Part shown: positions 26,044 through 35,538 of the stretch, piece after piece
Numbering within the stretch: the first letter of the stretch is position 1
Layout of the letters: each line of letters begins with the position of its first letter
Assembly (NCBI RefSeq): GCF_025857195.1
Contig: NZ_CP109787.1
Span: 313,501-377,500, forward strand
DNA from: Leisingera thetidis
GTDB lineage: Bacteria; Pseudomonadota; Alphaproteobacteria; Rhodobacterales; Rhodobacteraceae
Direction of reading: 5' to 3'
Length of the DNA stretch: 64,000 nucleotides
The notes under the pieces: model-generated
What the model saw: the letters and a program-made list of their open reading frames with translations, nothing else
Databases searched by the model: none
What the model was told of the DNA's origin: nothing
Position numbers and translations under genes: made by a program

Positions 26044-26791
26044 ATCAGAACCCGTGTTCAGATTGCCGGCCGGATGGCAGGCGGACCAATCAAACGGAAA
26101 ATGCCGGGGCAGGGGGGAGCGGGCGCAGCCCGTCGATGCCCTGCCACGACTCCTGGGATATGCAATCCGCGCGCCCCGCGCGGATTTCTACTGTCTCTTA
26201 CAGAAGGCCAGCCGCCCCGGCCAGACAGTCAAGTCCTGCTACCGCAAAAGGGATCGTTACCTTCTGAGGCGGAAACTGGGTAGTTCAAACGACTTGTGGC
26301 CGCGGTGGAAAGTGGCTCGGAACGAGACGCGTTCCGCCGCTCCCGGGCCGCAGGGAGTTTGATCTGTCCAGGTTCCGTCCGGATGCCGATGCAGTCGGTA
26401 TCCGGATAGAGCCCGATCACGAGCTGAAAGCTCGGGATTTGCCCACCCAAGAACGGGTGTTCAAGACGAGCATCGAAAAGGCCCGGACAGCCCAAAGCGG
26501 CCGCCTGCCTGGTGATCAGTCAGGCGGGCCAGCGCAAGCAGGTCGGGCGGAAACCGGACTTTAGCTGCGTTCGCAAAGCTATCATGCACATCGGGCAGAG
26601 CGGACATTCCAAAGCATCGGGCAGTCTACATCGAATGCACCAAAAAGATATCCAAGAAGCCGCTTGGCGGTTAGACCGATACTGTTCTAATGAAAGATGG
26701 ACTGGGACTGGAATTTGGCGCTTCTAGCTGGATCATTTGGGAACCCACCCTCACATTGTGTTTATAATCAGCGGAATCGGCATTAATTTAA
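26044..26791. other. Intergenic region inside the island, no gene recognised
   Basis: These 748 bases hold only short open frames without domains. The last 40 bases before 26792 are AT-rich and probably carry the promoter of the large ATPase gene. No integrase or recombinase remnant is recognisable. Confidence 0.5.
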
Positions 26792-29700
26792 ATGATAAAC
26801 CTTCAAGAGATTAATGGTTTCGAAACCGGACGACGGGACTCGTTTGAAGCTTTGGTAAAGGTTCTCGCGCGAAGGGAGCCACCAGAAAACGCTCATGAAT
26901 TCCAGCCCAATGATGGGCGGGGCGGCGATGGCGGTGTTGAGGCTATCTGGTTACTAAATAACGGCGACAAGATTGGTTATCAGTCGAAGTTTTTTGAAAC
27001 TCTTGGCGACGCTCAATGGAAACAAATGGAAAAGTCTGTCCAGCAAGCGCTGAAGACCCATCCAGAGCTCACGAGATATGTGTTTGCGCTGCCGCTCGAC
27101 TTCACTCCTAAGCGGGGCCCAAAGGCGAAAGGCAAGTCACAACAAGAAAAGTGGGACGATCACGTTGCGGCTTGGAAAGCTCTGGCTGCCAAAAGTTCTA
27201 TTTCGATTGAGTTCGAGTGCTGGGGGGCGACGGTCATCAATGACAAGCTTCTGGTCAACGAAAATCTCGCCTTGCAGCGTTTTTGGTTCGGCGGCGATGT
27301 CCTCGACGACGCGTGGTTCAAACGCCAAGTCGAGGCGGCAACACTTAAATTAGACGATCGTTTCAACCCTGAAGACCATGTCGAAGTTTCAATTGAAGCA
27401 ATGTTCGACGCTATTGTTAGAGGGCCAAAATCGCGTGCGCGTCTTCAAGATGCTTTTTCTTTCTTGGCGAGCAACAGAGTTCCGTCAATCGAGTTTACCA
27501 CAACTTCGTTGAAACCAGATCCCAAGGTTTTAGCAGAAGCGAATTCGCTCTGGTCGGAACTTGTTGAGATGCAAGCGCTCATCGATCAGGAACCAACGAT
27601 AGACTGGAATTTGGCAAAGGCCAAAGGAACGCTGGATGAACTACACAGACTTGCGTGGAACCTAGTACGACCTTTCTCAAATATCGATAGCAAAAACCTA
27701 GAGGAAACCGAGAAACAGAAGTTCACGGTTGTTAAAGATAGCCTGAGAGACCTTCAGGCGGCTCTTGCCACGCTCGACGAAGCGCTCAGGCAACGTGACT
27801 GGTCTGCCGAGGCCGCTAAGTCTGCGATAGTGCTTGGCGAAGCCGGTTCAGGCAAATCCCACTCTCTAGGACAAGCCGCATCACAACGTGTTCAAGACGG
27901 TTTGCCGACCGTCGTTATTCTGGGTCAAGACTTGTCTGACGCTCCATTTTGGCCGCAACTCGGCGGCATCTTGGGGCTTGAAGCAAAAACCTCAGACGAA
28001 ATTCTTGGTATTCTGGACGCAGCCGGTTCAAGGAAAGGGCAAAGAACTCTTCTCTTCTTTGACGCAATCAACGAAGGAGCAGGCTCAACCTACTGGATGC
28101 ACTGGATACCTCAAGTCGTCGATGCACTGCGCCCATATCCGTACATCGCTGCCGTATTTTCTTGCCGGGATGTTTACTCGAGGTATGCAATTCCAGAAAA
28201 CCTTTTGAAGACCGTGCCCGCCTTCAGCATGCAAGGCTTCTTCAGCCTTGAAGAACGGGAACGCGCCGCAATCCAATACCTGGACAACAAGGGCATATCT
28301 CGCCCAAACACGCCCTGGCTCTCCCCCGAGTTCACCAACCCTCTCTTCTTAAAAAGCACAAGCGAAGCACTGCTTGAACGAGGTGAGTCAGAATTTCCTA
28401 GAGGTTTGCAGGGCGTTTCAGAGTTGATGGCATTTTACCTCGATGGGATCGCCTCCAGAACTGGTGTGCGCTCTGTTCTACCTGAGGATTTGTCATCGTC
28501 GCTCAAAAGGTTTGTGCAACGCATCGCGACTACCATGGCGGACAATGGGCAAGATTTCGTTGAACTTGAAGTTGCCCGTGACCTTGCACACGAGCAGTTT
28601 GGCAGTCGCCAAGCACCCGAAGGAAAATCATGGCTCGATGTCTTCATTCAATCAAGCCTGCTCCGTCGTGATCCGCCTCCTTACTCGAAGAACATCGATC
28701 CGCTGAACCCTCCCTCTGAACTGATCAGGTTCTCATTTCAACGTTTTCAAGACTACCTTATGGCCGACGCGTTGGCCGAAAAAGTAGTTGCCGCTAGGGC
28801 TGCCGTTCGCACCAATTTGTGGTCGATCACTAGGCTGGGGCGGATCCTTCTTGAGTGGACGGGCATTCAGAAGGCCCCGTCGCAATTGGGGGCGGAATTT
28901 CAGGCAAGAGGGCCGCTGAACTTCCTGTTTTATAACGGCGAACTTTCGAGCCCGATTCGCTATGAATACGCTGGACTTGTAGGCGCATTGTCGACGATCT
29001 ACCCAGAAAAACTCGGCACGGAGTTCGCCACCGAGGTGCCTGAATGGGAAAGACACTGGGAAGACGGCCCGCTCCAACAGGGTTTTGCCGAAAGCTTCAA
29101 ATGGAGAAAGTTGGACGCATTCACAAATGACGCCGAAGACCTTCTGAACGCTTTGGACGGTTACTCTATCGACCCTCAAGGCTTGCTACTGGAAGTGTCC
29201 ATCACAATCGATCATCCCTACAATGCGAAGTTTCTGAACGCGCACCTGCAAAGCTTTGGGATGGCAGAACGAGATAGTCACTGGACCCGCTGGATCAACT
29301 GGGCGTCCAGAGAAGAGTTCAGCCAGATCGATCGCATCATCTCCTGGGCAATGTCGACAAAAGACCGGAAAACCGACGCCAGGCACATGGAGTTAGCATC
29401 TTTAGTCTTGGCATGGTCCTTGTCGTCATCCCACATTACTTTGCGGGATCGGTCGACTAAAGCGCTGACCTCACTTTTCTTAAGCAGGTCGGATGTATTC
29501 GACTTTGTCTTTGAGGAGATGAACTCCTGCAATGATCCCTACGTGGTTGAAAGGCTTTATGCAGCAGCTTTTGGAGCCTGTTGCATCGATCCCAGTGTGG
29601 AGCGGCTCAGGGCATACTCGAGCCTCGTCTTCGCAAAGGCTTTTGCTGAAGGTGCGCCGCCGGTGTCGCTGATGACCAGGGATTACGCTCTGGGGATCGT

Positions 29701-31396
29701 CGAGCTCGCATCGCACAAAAACGCCCTGGAAGTGGGAGCAAACCTCGAAAATTGTTGCCACCCCTTCGGCTCAGAAGAGCCGAAATTCGACCTGACAAAA
29801 GAGCAAGTTGAGAAAATCGCAGATAGTCGTGGCGGCAAGGCAATCTTCAGGTCGGCGTCGAGTGAGTGGGGTGACTACGGCAAGTATAGCATCCCGGGCC
29901 GAGTGCGTGGCTTCCTAACCACACGACTTTCGGACCCCAAACCCGTCGCAGCTTCAGAAGTGAAAGACCGCTTCAAAGCTGAAGTCATTGATCCTTACCC
30001 AGAAAGAGTGGCGGCGCTTGAGTCTTACGAACAGGTATCAATCGTTCCAATCGAAATCATTCTAAGGACGATTATCGATAAAGATAGCAATGAGGCGGAA
30101 GAGGAAGTCATCGAATTAGAGGTAGAGGGAAAAGGCATTGAAATCAGCAAGGAAGACGCTCTTGCTGAACTGAACAAACTGCTAAATGCGGAAGAACAGA
30201 GGCGATTAGTTGATGAGTATTTCAACGATGCAGCGGGCCACGGTGATTACGAGACAATCAGCGTTCAACAGTGCCGTCTCTGGATTACCAAGCGAGCCTA
30301 CGAGCTTGGATGGACAGAAGATTTATTCCCAAAGGATGGGTACGGAGGAAGTTACTCACGCCATGAGAACGACCTTGAGCGTATAGGGAAGAAGTATCAG
30401 CGCATTGCTCTAGATGAGTTGCAAGCTAGGTTGGCGGACAATTTTTGGGTCCTCGAAGGTTGGCCAGAGCGGCCACACCAGTATCGGTATAGCCATCATG
30501 AGTGCCGCCGAAACATCGAGCCCACCATCCTGCCTATTGCAACCCGCTACCCCTCCTCACCGCAGGCTGACATTGACTGGATGTCCGAACCTCAGATCGT
30601 GCTACCGGAAGTGGCCGAAGAAAAGTTGAAAGAGTGGCCGTTCACCGAAGATCCCACTCAAGCAATGTCGGACAAACTGGTGCGAGAGGATGAAAACAAG
30701 AGACGATGGCTGGTGCTATACGAATTTAATCTGGCGGAAGCGAACTACGCAGAGCCGCGGCCTGGAGACCATGGCAAGCGATACGAAGAGTTCAGGTTCT
30801 TCTACTGTGTGTTTGTAAGGAAAGGGAAAGCCTCTGACTTCACAGAATATCTTGCTGCTGAAGCGAGCCTGAGTGTTAACGACTTTCAACCCCGAGAATT
30901 CACTGATGGCCCCTTTTTGCGAGAAGCATTCTGGCGCGACACTTGGAATTCAGCGAAATTCGACCAGCACATTTGGAGGGCACCACCCGATTGTGAGTTT
31001 GCCATCCCGGTTGCGCACTACCATTGGGAAAGCCATCTCGACAAAACGCTGCCCGAAGGCTTCACAAGCTACATGCCACAAAAATGGTTAGCCGAAGAAT
31101 TAGGTCTGACCATGTCTTCAGAGGGACCTCAGCGCTGGATCGACAATGCTGGAAAGACAGTTGTTCAATCCCAACGGCCCGTGAGCCATCAGACAGCAGT
31201 GGTCATAGATGAGGCTGCGCTTCGACGGTATGCAGATGAGAGCAAAATTGAACCAGTTTGGATAATGATCGCGGAACGCAACACTTGGCCTAAGGGTGCA
31301 AACGAAGAGGCCTGTTGGAGAAGGTCTGAAGGCGCTGTTTGGTTCGATGGCACTGAATGGCAACAGGTCGGCTGGAACAATGATACCAAACGATAA
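26792..31396 (+). CDS. Large STAND-type P-loop ATPase with N-terminal Mrr-like nuclease domain (candidate Avs-like defence protein)
   Basis: This 1534-residue protein is the largest gene of the window and is clearly lower in G+C than the core. Residues 44-66 read GGDGGVEA followed by GYQSKFF, the D...QxK pattern of Mrr/PD-(D/E)XK nucleases. The central ATPase has Walker A GEAGSGKS (349-356), Walker B LLFFDAINEG (D424) and FSCRDVYSR (~460) as expected for STAND/NACHT NTPases. The remaining ~1000 residues form a mostly helical C-terminal region with no named domain that I recognise, the place where Avs proteins hold their sensor. Known family: Avs proteins bind phage proteins, oligomerise and cleave DNA. 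Antiphage action here is inferred from layout and from the island setting. No strong Shine-Dalgarno precedes the ATG. Confidence 0.8.
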   Translation: MINLQEINGFETGRRDSFEALVKVLARREPPENAHEFQPNDGRGGDGGVEAIWLLNNGDKIGYQSKFFETLGDAQWKQMEKSVQQALKTHPELTRYVFALPLDFTPKRGPKAKGKSQQEKWDDHVAAWKALAAKSSISIEFECWGATVINDKLLVNENLALQRFWFGGDVLDDAWFKRQVEAATLKLDDRFNPEDHVEVSIEAMFDAIVRGPKSRARLQDAFSFLASNRVPSIEFTTTSLKPDPKVLAEANSLWSELVEMQALIDQEPTIDWNLAKAKGTLDELHRLAWNLVRPFSNIDSKNLEETEKQKFTVVKDSLRDLQAALATLDEALRQRDWSAEAAKSAIVLGEAGSGKSHSLGQAASQRVQDGLPTVVILGQDLSDAPFWPQLGGILGLEAKTSDEILGILDAAGSRKGQRTLLFFDAINEGAGSTYWMHWIPQVVDALRPYPYIAAVFSCRDVYSRYAIPENLLKTVPAFSMQGFFSLEERERAAIQYLDNKGISRPNTPWLSPEFTNPLFLKSTSEALLERGESEFPRGLQGVSELMAFYLDGIASRTGVRSVLPEDLSSSLKRFVQRIATTMADNGQDFVELEVARDLAHEQFGSRQAPEGKSWLDVFIQSSLLRRDPPPYSKNIDPLNPPSELIRFSFQRFQDYLMADALAEKVVAARAAVRTNLWSITRLGRILLEWTGIQKAPSQLGAEFQARGPLNFLFYNGELSSPIRYEYAGLVGALSTIYPEKLGTEFATEVPEWERHWEDGPLQQGFAESFKWRKLDAFTNDAEDLLNALDGYSIDPQGLLLEVSITIDHPYNAKFLNAHLQSFGMAERDSHWTRWINWASREEFSQIDRIISWAMSTKDRKTDARHMELASLVLAWSLSSSHITLRDRSTKALTSLFLSRSDVFDFVFEEMNSCNDPYVVERLYAAAFGACCIDPSVERLRAYSSLVFAKAFAEGAPPVSLMTRDYALGIVELASHKNALEVGANLENCCHPFGSEEPKFDLTKEQVEKIADSRGGKAIFRSASSEWGDYGKYSIPGRVRGFLTTRLSDPKPVAASEVKDRFKAEVIDPYPERVAALESYEQVSIVPIEIILRTIIDKDSNEAEEEVIELEVEGKGIEISKEDALAELNKLLNAEEQRRLVDEYFNDAAGHGDYETISVQQCRLWITKRAYELGWTEDLFPKDGYGGSYSRHENDLERIGKKYQRIALDELQARLADNFWVLEGWPERPHQYRYSHHECRRNIEPTILPIATRYPSSPQADIDWMSEPQIVLPEVAEEKLKEWPFTEDPTQAMSDKLVREDENKRRWLVLYEFNLAEANYAEPRPGDHGKRYEEFRFFYCVFVRKGKASDFTEYLAAEASLSVNDFQPREFTDGPFLREAFWRDTWNSAKFDQHIWRAPPDCEFAIPVAHYHWESHLDKTLPEGFTSYMPQKWLAEELGLTMSSEGPQRWIDNAGKTVVQSQRPVSHQTAVVIDEAALRRYADESKIEPVWIMIAERNTWPKGANEEACWRRSEGAVWFDGTEWQQVGWNNDTKR

Positions 31397-31727
31397 CCAA
31401 CGACCGTTAATCCGTAGACTGTGTCTTGGATCAGATTCAGATGCCACACCTGATGCGAATGACGGCAAAGCGGGCTGCGGCAGCAGCATTCAGATGTCGT
31501 AGCCAACGGTAGGTTTGGGCCGATCACTCGCGTAGTGCAGGCGAGATGAATACTGACTTGCTCCAACTTTGTCCTTGGCCTGTAGTGCTCCACCACGAGG
31601 AAATTTACGGAGGCCGATCGAAACGATCCCGAGGGCGCCGCCAACAACTCGGTTGCACGCCACTCCTGCCCCATGCAATCTCGGCGAGTATTGCAACTCG
31701 AGATTAGCTCCTGAGGTATGTGGTTTT
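31397..31727. other. Intergenic region between the two island genes
   Basis: No gene is supported in these 331 bases. The open frame that extends the next gene upstream to 31569 lacks a ribosome site and has no domain before residue 54. The gap suggests that the GIY-YIG gene has its own promoter. Confidence 0.5.
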
Positions 31728-33146
31728 ATGGATACTAGCACTATTCTTCTGCTCGTCTGGTTGGCCCTGCCAATCCCGTTTCTAATCACCACCATCGTTG
31801 TGTTGAGAAAGCTGAAGCGGGCGCGGGAGGAGACCGCGGCGCTCAAGGAGCGCTTCGGGCCTGTCGTTTCCGTTGAGGAAGAGCTGGCCAAGGTCGAGGC
31901 AAAGATCGCAGGCGAAAAAGCGGAGGCTGCCGAGGGCATCGTCACGGCGCGCCTCGAGGCGGAGCGCAAGATGCACGAGATTATCCAGCAGACCGAGGCG
32001 GTGCAGGCTGAAATCGTCCAGGTCCGCGCAACCTACGCCGAGAAACGCAAGCACTTGACCGCGCTCCAAGAGCAGATCGCAGTCTACGATGAGCGCCTGG
32101 CATTCGCCGAACTCGGGGTCTACGAGCCTCATTTTGATTTCGGTGACAGCAAGGCCTACAAGGATGCGATCACCGCCGTGCGGGCGCGTCAGAAGGACTA
32201 TGTTTCGAACAAGATTGCGACGCAATGCCCGACCGATTGGACAGTGGATGGGAGCAAGTCGAAGGGGCAGACGATGATCAACCGACAATCCCGGCTGACG
32301 CTGCGCGCCTTCAACGGTGAGTGTGAGGCGGCCATCGCGAACACCCGCTGGAACAACGTGGTGGCTATGGAGAAGCGTGTCCGCAATGCCGCCAAGCAGA
32401 TCGACAGCGCCAATGCCTCGATGAACCTCACCATCAATCCCAAGTACCTGGAGCTAAAGGTCGAGGAGCTCCGCCTCACCCATGAGTACCGCGAGCAGCT
32501 GAAGATTGAGAAGGAGGAGCGCGCTGAGATGGCTCGCGCTGAGCGGGAGGAGAAGAAACTCCTGGCCGAGGCGGCAGCAGCGGAGAAAAAAGAGGCCGAA
32601 TATCAGAATCTTCTCGACAAGGCGCGCCTTGAAGCCGGAACAGACGAGGCGCGGATCGCGGAACTGGAAGCGCAGTTGGCCGAGGCGCACGCGGCTTCCG
32701 AGCGGGCCCGTGCCATGGCCGAAATGACGAAGTCTGGCTACGTTTACATCATCTCGAACATCGGCTCCTTCGGCGAGGATGTTGTGAAGATCGGGCTCAC
32801 GCGACGCCTCGAGCCGGACGACCGGGTCAAGGAACTGGGCGATGCCAGCGTGCCCTTCGGCTTCGACACCCACGCGATGATCTATTCGGAGGAAGCGCCT
32901 GCGCTCGAGAATGCGCTTCATCGAGAGTTTGCCGAACGCCGCATCAACATGTCGAATATGCGGAAAGAGTTTTTTCGGGTTAGCCTCAAGGAGGTCGAAG
33001 AAGCGGTTGGCCGCTTGGCGCCGGACGCGAGCTTCTTCACCGGCCGCGAAGCGCAGGAGTACCAAGAGACGCTGGCGCGCCGTCGCGAGACTCTCGAAGC
33101 ACAGATCCAGCAGGACAAAGGCCAGTTGCTCCCCGCCGAGATATGA
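31728..33146 (+). CDS. Membrane-anchored coiled-coil protein with C-terminal GIY-YIG (T5orf172) domain, DUF4041-like
   Basis: ATG 31728 gives 472 residues and places a single transmembrane segment at the very N-terminus (ILLLVWLALPIPFLITTIVVL, residues 5-25). Long coiled coils follow (ALKERF to about residue 130, and again about 245-335), with a DUF4041-type central part. From residue ~337 the T5orf172/GIY-YIG domain begins: GYVYIISNIG, then VVKIGLTRRLEPDDRVKELG, ALENALHREFAERRIN and RKEFFRVS. Proteins of this build are found in phages and defence loci. The nuclease activity is inferred. It is the second gene of the island, downstream of the STAND ATPase. Confidence 0.85.
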   Translation: MDTSTILLLVWLALPIPFLITTIVVLRKLKRAREETAALKERFGPVVSVEEELAKVEAKIAGEKAEAAEGIVTARLEAERKMHEIIQQTEAVQAEIVQVRATYAEKRKHLTALQEQIAVYDERLAFAELGVYEPHFDFGDSKAYKDAITAVRARQKDYVSNKIATQCPTDWTVDGSKSKGQTMINRQSRLTLRAFNGECEAAIANTRWNNVVAMEKRVRNAAKQIDSANASMNLTINPKYLELKVEELRLTHEYREQLKIEKEERAEMARAEREEKKLLAEAAAAEKKEAEYQNLLDKARLEAGTDEARIAELEAQLAEAHAASERARAMAEMTKSGYVYIISNIGSFGEDVVKIGLTRRLEPDDRVKELGDASVPFGFDTHAMIYSEEAPALENALHREFAERRINMSNMRKEFFRVSLKEVEEAVGRLAPDASFFTGREAQEYQETLARRRETLEAQIQQDKGQLLPAEI

Positions 33147-33507
33147 GCGTGACGGATTGCCATGATCAAAGTGGTGCAAGTTGTATGGCAAGCCATTACG
33201 GCGAATGACGGCTAACAGAAAGCTGCACCGCCGTAAGGAACAGCAGGTTGAATGACTGGTTAGGGCCGGTCAGGTTTCGAAGGGCGAAGACGGTTCGCAA
33301 CTTTGCAGCGGCAGCTTCCTGCGCTGAGCTGTCGCTCGCGCCTGGCACTCAGCATTGCAAAATATGCTCCTGACCAAGTTTGAACGGCGCCGGCCGAAAA
33401 GATCCGCTTCTACCGATGGCAAGTCTATGAGTCGCAAAAGGAAAGACAGGTGCGATCACGAGTTTTCCACTGGCCTAAAATCAAAGGCTTAGCGGAGCCT
33501 GGAAGGA
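33147..33507. other. Intergenic region at the right end of the island
   Basis: No gene is recognised in these 361 bases, only short frames without ribosome sites. Confidence 0.5.
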
Positions 33508-33554
33508 AAAACTATGTGTCGCCCAACACAAATTGTCGGGCGACACATAGTTTT
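33508..33554. repeat. Perfect 17-bp inverted repeat at the island/right-repeat junction
   Basis: AAAACTATGTGTCGCCC (33508-33524) and its exact complement GGGCGACACATAGTTTT (33538-33554) flank a 13-nt loop. The right arm belongs to the direct repeat and is also present in copy 1, but the left arm exists only here. It could be a recombination footprint or a terminator-like hairpin. Confidence 0.8.
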
Positions 33555-33810
33555 GCCATTTGCGGCAGACCCTTTCCTTTTTCGTGTCTCCAACATCCCC
33601 GCTCGCGCCTCCTGTTCCGCCAGTGGCGAAGCCTTCCCTGATTTCACTTCGGAAGACCTCGTGTCTGCCGGAGGGCAAAGCAGGGTGGGCGCAGCCCGGC
33701 CTTCGGCCGGACGGTGATCGGATACACGGGGCGGAGCGGTGAAATCGGGAGGGGCCCGCGTCTGGCGCGGGAGGAACCGGATTTCTCCGTGGAGGCTGAC
33801 GCGCAGCGGC
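33529..33810. repeat. Direct repeat copy 2 (right boundary of island)
   Basis: This 282-bp copy matches 25761-26043 with a few substitutions and single-base indels, for example TCTGCCGG for TCTTCCGG and one T fewer in TGATTTCAC. An IS3 element begins 10 bp after its end. Confidence 0.85.
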
Positions 33811-33858
33811 CCAGGCCAGAGGTAATCCCCCGTTTTTACGGGGGCTTGGTCGTAGAAT

Positions 33859-34131
33859 TTACGCGGCCATTTTCAATTTCAGGGCGGGCGTTATGCCGCC
33901 GTTGCCGATGTTGGGGCGCTCGTTGTTGTAGGACCATAGCCACTCGGTGGCAATCTGCTGCACCTCGTCGATGGTTTCGAAGATATGGAGGTCCAGCCCT
34001 TCGTGCCGGACCGTCCGGTTGTAGCGCTCGACATAAGCGTTCTGCTGCGGCTTTCCCGGCTGGATGTGGGCCAGGGCTATGCCCTTGTGTTCGGCCCATT
34101 CCATCAAAGTGCCGCTGATGTATTCCGGGCC
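33859..34131 (-). pseudogene. IS3 transposase OrfB, 3' fragment
   Basis: The minus strand encodes GPEYISGTLMEWAEHKGI, then HIQPGKPQQNAYVERYNRTVRHE and YNNERPNIGNGGITPALKLKM before the stop. This is the C-terminal third of an IS3 DDE transposase, including the glutamate region. It continues directly from the 5' fragment at 35800-36360 once the IS110 element is removed. Confidence 0.88.
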
Positions 34132-34268
34132 GTAGCACGTCGGGAAGATTAGCCGCTGAGAGGTTATGGCCACGCGCGCAGCCCTCAAATCGCGCAGCGG
34201 GTGGCCATAACCGGGTCTCAGGTCTCAACAGTGGTTTTGCATAAACCACACCGCTGAGGAGACCGGCT

Positions 34269-35538
34269 ATGACCGCCACCTATTCTACTGCGCCGACCTT
34301 ACTGGTCGCCATCGACATTTCCAAACACCGCCACGAAGTTCTGATCGGTGCTCCCGGCAAGAAACGCCGCCGCCGCATGACCATCACCAATACTCTGGAT
34401 GACTTCGGGCGTTTGGTGGCAGCTCTTTCCGGTTACGGCCTGCCGGTTAGGATCGGGTTCGAAGCAACCGGCAACTATCATCGGGCACTGGCACATCATC
34501 TCGGCCAGGCGGGGTTCGAGCTGAAGCTCGTGTCCTCCGTGGGCTTGGCCCGGACGCGGGAGGCCCTGCACAACAGCTGGGACAAGAACGACCCGAAGGA
34601 CGCCCAGGTCATCCTTCACATGCTGGAAATTGGGGCCGTGCAGTTCTTCCACGATCCGCTGGCCACCGGAACCGCTGACATTCAGGAACTGTCAAAGACC
34701 CATGAAATCGTTTCGCGGTCGAAGACCGAACTCTGGCATCGCATCCTGACCCATTACCTGCCTCTGTATTTTCCCGAAGCCGAGCGGTTTCACAGAAGCT
34801 CCCGGACGGATTGGTTCCTGGCGTTTCTCGAGAAGTACCCGTCCCCTCACATGATCTCGGCCATGAGCCGGCAGGCATTCATCGCCGATGCCTGGCAAGT
34901 CGTCGGCCGCAAGGTTGCCAAAGAACGCCTGCTTTCAGACATTTACACGACTGCTGCGGGTTCAGTCGGGCTTCCTGTCGGCCCGCATTCCGACGCCGTG
35001 CGTATGTTCCGCCTCGTTCTCGCCGAAGGCCGCAGCCTGATCCGACAGCGCAATGAGATTGAGGCCAGATCCGTCGAACTTCTGTCCGGCCTGCCTGACT
35101 ATCAGCTGCTGACGACCATCCCCGGCATCGGCCCGATCAACGCAATGACCATCCTGGCTGAGGCGGGTGATCTGCGCCGCTTCCGGCATCACCGCCAGTT
35201 CCTTAAGTTCTGCGGCATGCATTGCCCGGAAGGCGATTGCGTAGCAATCTGCCGAGAGGGATCTCGCCACCGTGCAATCCGGGATGTTCCGCGGACAAAG
35301 CAAGATCTCCAAGTATGGCAATGCCCGGCTCCGGCGCACGCTCTGGATGGCGGGTCAGACGGCCGCGTTGAAGAAGACAAACAGCTTCCGCGACAAGTTT
35401 GAGCGTTACATTTCGAAGGACCGGCACAATGCTCACCTGCGCCGCAAGGCCTATACCGCGATTGCTGCCAAGATGGCGCGCACCGTTCACGCCGTGGTCA
35501 AACACGGTGAACCTTATCGCCCCTTCTTCGAGGGGTGA
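34269..35538 (+). pseudogene. IS110/IS1111 transposase (frameshifted)
   Basis: The N-terminal DEDD (RuvC-like) domain is present: VAIDISKHRHEV, GFEATGNYHRALAHHLG and DPKDAQVILHMLEIG. Then TIPGIGPINAMTILAEAGDLRRFRHHRQFLKFCGM leads to the C-terminal domain. After CGM (35219) a 40-nt insertion (35220-35259) breaks the frame. The true continuation DLATVQSGMFRGQSKISKYGN, with the catalytic serine, runs in another frame to 35538. The unbroken frame (34269-35402, 377 codons) therefore lacks the serine and is unlikely to be active. Confidence 0.88.
35220..35259. other. 40-nt hairpin-forming insertion in the IS110 transposase
   Basis: Removing these 40 bases restores the transposase frame exactly (CGM to DLATVQSG). 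The insert contains GGCGATTGC and GCAATCTGCC around a GTA loop, a 9-bp stem with one bulge. Its origin is unknown. Confidence 0.7.

Noticed and set aside
25662..26045. 127-codon frame with GGPRRIRTPDPLIRSQ
   Set aside because: This is the well-known artefact of translating a tRNA gene (here tRNA-Arg on the other strand) and the adjoining repeat.
26044..33507. CRISPR array or cas genes in the island
   Set aside because: No regularly spaced short repeats and no Cas-like motifs are present.
25679..33810. Classical tRNA attachment site duplicated at the island end
   Set aside because: I looked for the tRNA 3' sequence (CCTCGGTCCGCCA) near 33500 and it is not there. The repeats begin outside the tRNA.
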